Positions 59,320 to 64,000 of a stretch of DNA of 64,000 bases are shown here, in pieces. The translations under genes and the position numbers were made by a program. The notes under the pieces are model-generated. The model was not told the DNA's origin and did not search any database. It was given only the letters and a program-made list of their open reading frames with translations. Every line of letters begins with the position of its first letter. Positions within the stretch are counted from its first letter, which is position 1. Source of the DNA: Isoetes taiwanensis (taxonomy: Eukaryota; Streptophyta; Lycopodiopsida; Isoetales; Isoetaceae); contig JAJEKV010000002.1 of NCBI GenBank assembly GCA_021234155.1, forward strand, positions 34,392,128 through 34,456,127, in the 5' to 3' direction.

Positions 59320-62300
59320 CGCGCAATTAAAGGCGTTGATTCGGCTATCCTACATGAGTGTTGAGGTAGAAGATATGGTCAATGGTAGATGCCCGAGTGG
59401 AAACTACTGGCGTCGAGCCATACTTCTCCATCCTCACGCCCAAAGTGTGTTCATTTGCTCAGAATCCGGCCCGACAACTTAGCGAAACTGAGGGAAGCGA
59501 CCATAATGAATACGATGGTTAAGGTACGTGGGGTCTAACGTATATGGACACAACTCGGTAGTCAGTAGCGGGGAAGTCTTCTTGCAATGCTACTGTTGAA
59601 AGTCTTTGTGAGCAGGCACCATTGGGCGACCCATGAGAAGCTCTACGCATACCATCCAAATCTCTTGCCTTCGGATTAAGCGGCGTTGGGGCCGGTATGA
59701 CGCAGTCCCCTTGATGACCGATTGCTGAGCTTTTATGCGGAGAGTCTTGCTGCCGGCTTCCCATTGGGTCATCACATTTATTTGCAAGTATCTCACCATT
59801 GTTCGGGGTAACCATTTCTAGTAAGGGGTACATGCTGAGGGCTTACTCAAGACCTTTCTCGAAGGCCCTAGGGTGGCGGTCTAGTAGACCAAACATCTAT
59901 TAACGGTGCTCACTTAAAAGAATTTTACAGCTTTCTTGGTCTTGAGGAAGGGCGGTATTAATGAGACGGCTGTGAGGCGAATGGTGGGGTCGACACTTAA
60001 GCCGAACCATCGTTTCAACTCAGATATTAGGTCGTCGAACCGGTGATTGCGGGGAAGGTGGTTGCAGCCCACAATGGATCATCAGTGGCCTCTCCCAAAG
60101 CATCACACATCCCTATCCTCGAGAAGAATTTGGTTCGGTGGGCCGTCTGTTGTTGAAGTGTGGGGAGAGCTGCGGCACTCCGGCGGCTCATGCTCAAGCA
60201 TCCTGCGCATAGGCCCGCCCGCGCCAGTCGTCCGAGGCCCTTAGCGTGGTACATGGGGTGTTGGGGCAATGGGTGCTCGGTTGGCTGCCAATATCTATCT
60301 GCAAGAGCGGTGATGGTGAGTCTACTTCCTCGTCCGGCCACTGTCCCAGAACAACTGGCGAGTGATCAAGTGTAGGCGTGCTCGATACGCTGCCGCGTAA
60401 TCGCTGGTGCCGCCCTGGTTCTCTGTCTACAAGTGAAGCGGAGGGCCCGGCCCTTTACATGCTAGCCATTACAAATGACGAGGTCAAATCTTGTCGGCAA
60501 CGGCCATTGCCGACCATCACGTGTCACTGGTACGTCATCCCGATGCCATAGCCAAACCATCTGCGAGGGTCCATTTACCTTACGGCGGAGTGCGAATTTT
60601 GGGATCACGCTTCCACCTTATCGCGCGTGAAATCTCAAACAACATGACCTTTAGTGTACGTCTTTTGTATGTCATCATATAGATGCGACATAGGGCTCTT
60701 TATTTACATCCATCAAGTGCGTGTGGTAAAGTTGCTCTCGGCATGTAGGAAGTATGGCCCATACAAAGAGAGAACGCCATCGTACATTACACTTTTCGTT
60801 ACCCACATGTAGCTGTTGTGCACAATGCGCCTTGCACCACGGAGGCCAGGTGGAGCGTACAGTAGTGGCACCGCCAGTTCTCAGTGTCGTTTCCCGATTG
60901 CACTCATTGAAGGCAGTGTGGCCGAGGTATCTGGCAAATCGGGTAACTTTGTGACGACATGTTCCATGTTTCCATGAGGAAGATAAGGTCCATGTCCATG
61001 GCGGCGGAATTGAGGCTGTCCCATACGCCGCGGGAAGCCCGCGGCAATTCCGGGATACCACTTGGTGAGGCATAGCCATGGTCGGTGGTAGTGGTGAGAT
61101 TCGAGGAGGCGGAAGATGTGTGGATGCACGATAGATTTCGGGGACTCGGTAGGGAATTACTGATTTTGGCTGCACAATTCCCGCATCCTTCCGGACCAGC
61201 TCATTTTGCCCTCCATGTCTGCGGCGGTCGACTTTGGCCCGGCTCAACGCGTGGTCTCTTCTTTGTCTTTGAGGGTCAGATCGATCAGCATCTGAAACCA
61301 TCCCCTTCTTCACATGCAGCGAGTGGCCACACCTTTCTGACGCTCTCAAGCTACGTGAAGATGACCACGCGTCGGTGAATTCCATGGCTTGACTTCGCCT
61401 TTACAATGAGTCACGGAGTGCTGGGAACATCATCAGGTCAAGATGCATGCAGGTAAGGAAGTGAGATGTTCTCCAGAGCTCCTCTTCGGGCTCGCACTAC
61501 CATTGCGGCTCTGCGTCTCTGTTCACGGAGTTATTTGAGGGGCCGCACCGAGGTGTTGGTTGAGGTGGGTGAGGCATAGGCTATGGCAGAGCCTTAGGGG
61601 TGTGGCTGACGTGTCCCCAGTGTGTCGCGGCCGGGTGTTCGGTGATGCCCTATAGGTTGGTGGGTTCATGGGGTTGGTGTGTTCTTTCTTTGTGGTTTAC
61701 GTTCTCCGGTCTGGGGCTCAGCTCTTGCCGGGGGCGTTGTCATGTCTTGCCATCTCCGTGCAATGGCGAGAGTTATACGTGCCTGCATGGAGGCCCTTGC
61801 CTTCTTTGAGCAGCGGCCGCCGAAAATACGTAGCTCCGTCTGCGTGCTAGATCCTTACTCCAGAAGAAGCTGGAGTTACGCTGGCTAGCTTCCAAGCGAC
61901 ACGGACTCGCCTTGTCTCACGGTGGCGGCCTCCTCAGCCTCGGCGGCGGAGGCTGGCTCACCGTCTTGCGTGTACTTAGCCTCCTCAACCTCGGCTGGAT
62001 CGAGAGCGATTCTGAGTGTCTCTGCTCTACGGTTCACATCCTGCGTCCCGGCTTCCATAGCTTCCAACCACGGTGTCTACCGCCCCTGTATCTACCAAGC
62101 TCACAACGCATTCTTTGTCTTTCAAATTGTAACTTAGCGGGCACTATCATCACGTAAATGCGCGATCCTCAATTCTGTGATTACGTCGTTTTTTACGGCA
62201 CCAAGCTGCTGTAGCTTATCAGAGATGTGTCGGGAGGCACGCAAAGGCGTCTGCTGACAGCCTCAACTTCCTTTGAGATGTGGCTCAAAGTTCGGTAGCG

Positions 62301-62420
62301 GATTACTGTATGGCCGCTGTCGGTGTGGGTACTTAGTACAGGGCCTCCCTCTTCATGGAAGAGCGTCTCTCCCTCTGCGAGGCCTCTTCCTTGGTACTTG
62401 TCAGCTATAATAGGCGCCAT
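59320..62420 (-). pseudogene. Degenerate LINE with ORF1 and ORF2, minus-strand copy 2
   Basis: At the 5' end (62420-61600, minus strand) a coiled-coil ORF1 relic reads SKEVEAVSRRL, VITELRIAHL and AEVEEAKYTQDGEPASAAEA, with KGLHAG...CTEMA resembling the ORF1 at 38.8-39.7 kb. ORF2 follows: endonuclease-like sequence at 61200-60620, the shared linker LPTLQQQTAHRTKFFSRIG at about 60130, and STIDHIFYLNTHV (reverse transcriptase start) at about 59370, where the copy ends. It is collinear with 55290-57915 but truncated at the 3' side and kept longer at the 5' side. Confidence 0.6.
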
Positions 62421-64000
62421 CTTTGCCTTGACCAGCTACTCCACCTCCAACTTCGACCCGGCACATGTCATTGGTAATCCTGCCTTCATATGAACCTTCT
62501 CTGTCCTCTCTTCACTATTCGAGCATACCCGGTAATCTACGCTGAGTCGTCTAAAACTAACCTATAACTTACCAGTCTTTTTTTTCTCAAACCGTTATCA
62601 TACACATCACTTAGATTTGACAAATACCACCACTAAATTTACGGTTGTCAGCATCAATAGATTTATCACTTGATAAACATCATTTCGTGTGTGTTAGCAA
62701 TAAAGTTTCGCAGCGTAAGTTCCGATCATGGATCTGAGGTGGAATAACTATCATCCAAATCACTTCATATAAGTACCTCTAAGCTGTACTAATTAACCAA
62801 AATCTCACGTACCATGGAGCGGCTTCATAAGAAACACATAGAGTTTGAGAACGGAAATCCGAACACAAGACAACTTCACAATAAAAGTCAAGTTTCTAAT
62901 AGATGACATAATATCAATTTCAAATTAGCTACTTACTTAGATTAGACCCTGGCGAGGCTGCTGACTCCTTTTATGCAAGCGATAACTATGGGTCTATGAC
63001 AACCTTAGATTGACTTCCCAATCATAGTTGTGACACGAACCACAACTCTTGTGACTCACTGAATCCATTGTATTACATCACAAACTGCGCTTAGTCCGGA
63101 ATATTTTGCTAATCAAAATTGCTTCCCATAAAGAGAATAATATTCTTGTTGATTGTTACTCCTTACTGTCGATAACTGTTAATTTCTATCACAAAAGATC
63201 ATCGTGAGAATCTCACCCCAATCTTATCTTACATTATCCCTATATTTTGACATCATTTACTTACGGTCGCCTAAGTTTTGTTCTCCTTCATTATTGAAGA
63301 TAGTAACTTCTAATTTCTCTGTTGCATCTCCCAACGTTGCATGGAATATATTACTGATCCTTAACAATGACATCACACATCCATTTCAAACCAATTGGTA
63401 AATCATATAGGTGTAAATATGGTAATGCTACCCAAAAAGCCTTTGACACTTAGCACCTAAACTTTGGCACTTAGCAGCGTGGTTATACCTCCCCACAATC
63501 TGCGACCTCGGTTCGTAGCACCTAACTGGGTACCCAGCTCCTTTTTTTATCCCAATTTATTATTTCTTTTGCTCTGTTTTTCTCCGCTCACATCATAGGT
63601 CAGTGCTCAGGAACTTACATTGGTGATCCCGATTACGTGGTAGAGGGGCTGATTCACATTTGAGAGTTTGAGAAAGGATACTACGGCCTTTCAAACCATC
63701 AGTTTTGCATTACTCCGGAAGCAGATTCAATTGGTGGCCAAATAATGTTACACAAGTGATGGGGAATCGGTTTGTAGAACCCTCGATCCCAAATTAGAGC
63801 AAACTTAAATTCGCTATTATTACATCACGAGAGCCAAATTAGACGATTTGTTAAAGGATTCTTTATCCGGATGGGGTTTCAAACAATGAAGTGGGAAGCA
63901 ATTTGCCCTTGCATTTGCTTGGGAAAATTACCAAGAAGGTCTTGAAGATCACGAAGGCCATCAAATCAATTGAAACGCATATGGTGCCTGGTTATGGTTC
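62421..64000. other. AT-rich stretch, no recognised gene
   Basis: No supported ORF. The last 400 bases (63600-64000) have a composition that could be eroded coding sequence running off the window end, but I recognise nothing. Confidence 0.4.

Overview
This is nuclear DNA from a plant. Genes have short GT-AG introns, and the window holds CACTA, TRIM, Ty1/copia and LINE elements plus degraded PLS-type pentatricopeptide (PPR) sequence. The PPR style and a pair of IRG-like GTPases, which I do not associate with flowering plants, point to a fern or another non-seed land plant. A fern is my best guess from memory of family styles, not from a search. Almost everything here is transposon-derived; the IRG-like pair is the clearest candidate for resident host genes.

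Layout. 0-12 kb: a broken coiled-coil/RING-like gene on the minus strand; a complete 452-bp TRIM at 4487-4938 with a 5-bp target duplication; a frameshifted protein kinase at 9306-10618 whose 5' end abuts a Ty1/copia reverse transcriptase fragment. 12.4-27.3 kb: one complete CACTA (En/Spm) element at 12413-27271, flanked by the 3-bp duplication ATA. It carries a SET-domain gene, a TNP2-type transposase that is open apart from two premature stops, a nested non-autonomous CACTA (18404-19464, duplication ACT), fragments of thioredoxin, copia and PPR genes, and an intact TNPA/Ptta-like second gene. 29.0-31.8 kb: two head-to-head IRG-like GTPase genes sharing an intron position and phase. 32.0-37.1 kb: a segment bordered by arrays of GGAAACCCTTCC that contains a decayed zinc-finger-like gene on the minus strand.

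38.8-62.4 kb: degenerate LINEs with an L1-ORF1p-like coiled-coil ORF1 and an endonuclease/reverse transcriptase ORF2, in both orientations. Into this is set a candidate 11-kb DNA element (39723-50810) with inverted terminal repeats of about 1.25 kb built of GGGATCACC/GGTGATCCC motifs, an Ulp1-type (C48) cysteine protease gene, internal palindrome arrays and a 73-bp assembly gap. From about 39.7 kb to the end, frames break roughly every hundred bases, so consensus errors and true decay cannot be separated by eye.

Most notable points: (1) the SET-domain gene inside the CACTA element, which appears able to share its first exon with the transposase; (2) the divergent IRG-like GTPase pair; (3) the long-TIR Ulp1 element with its palindrome arrays.
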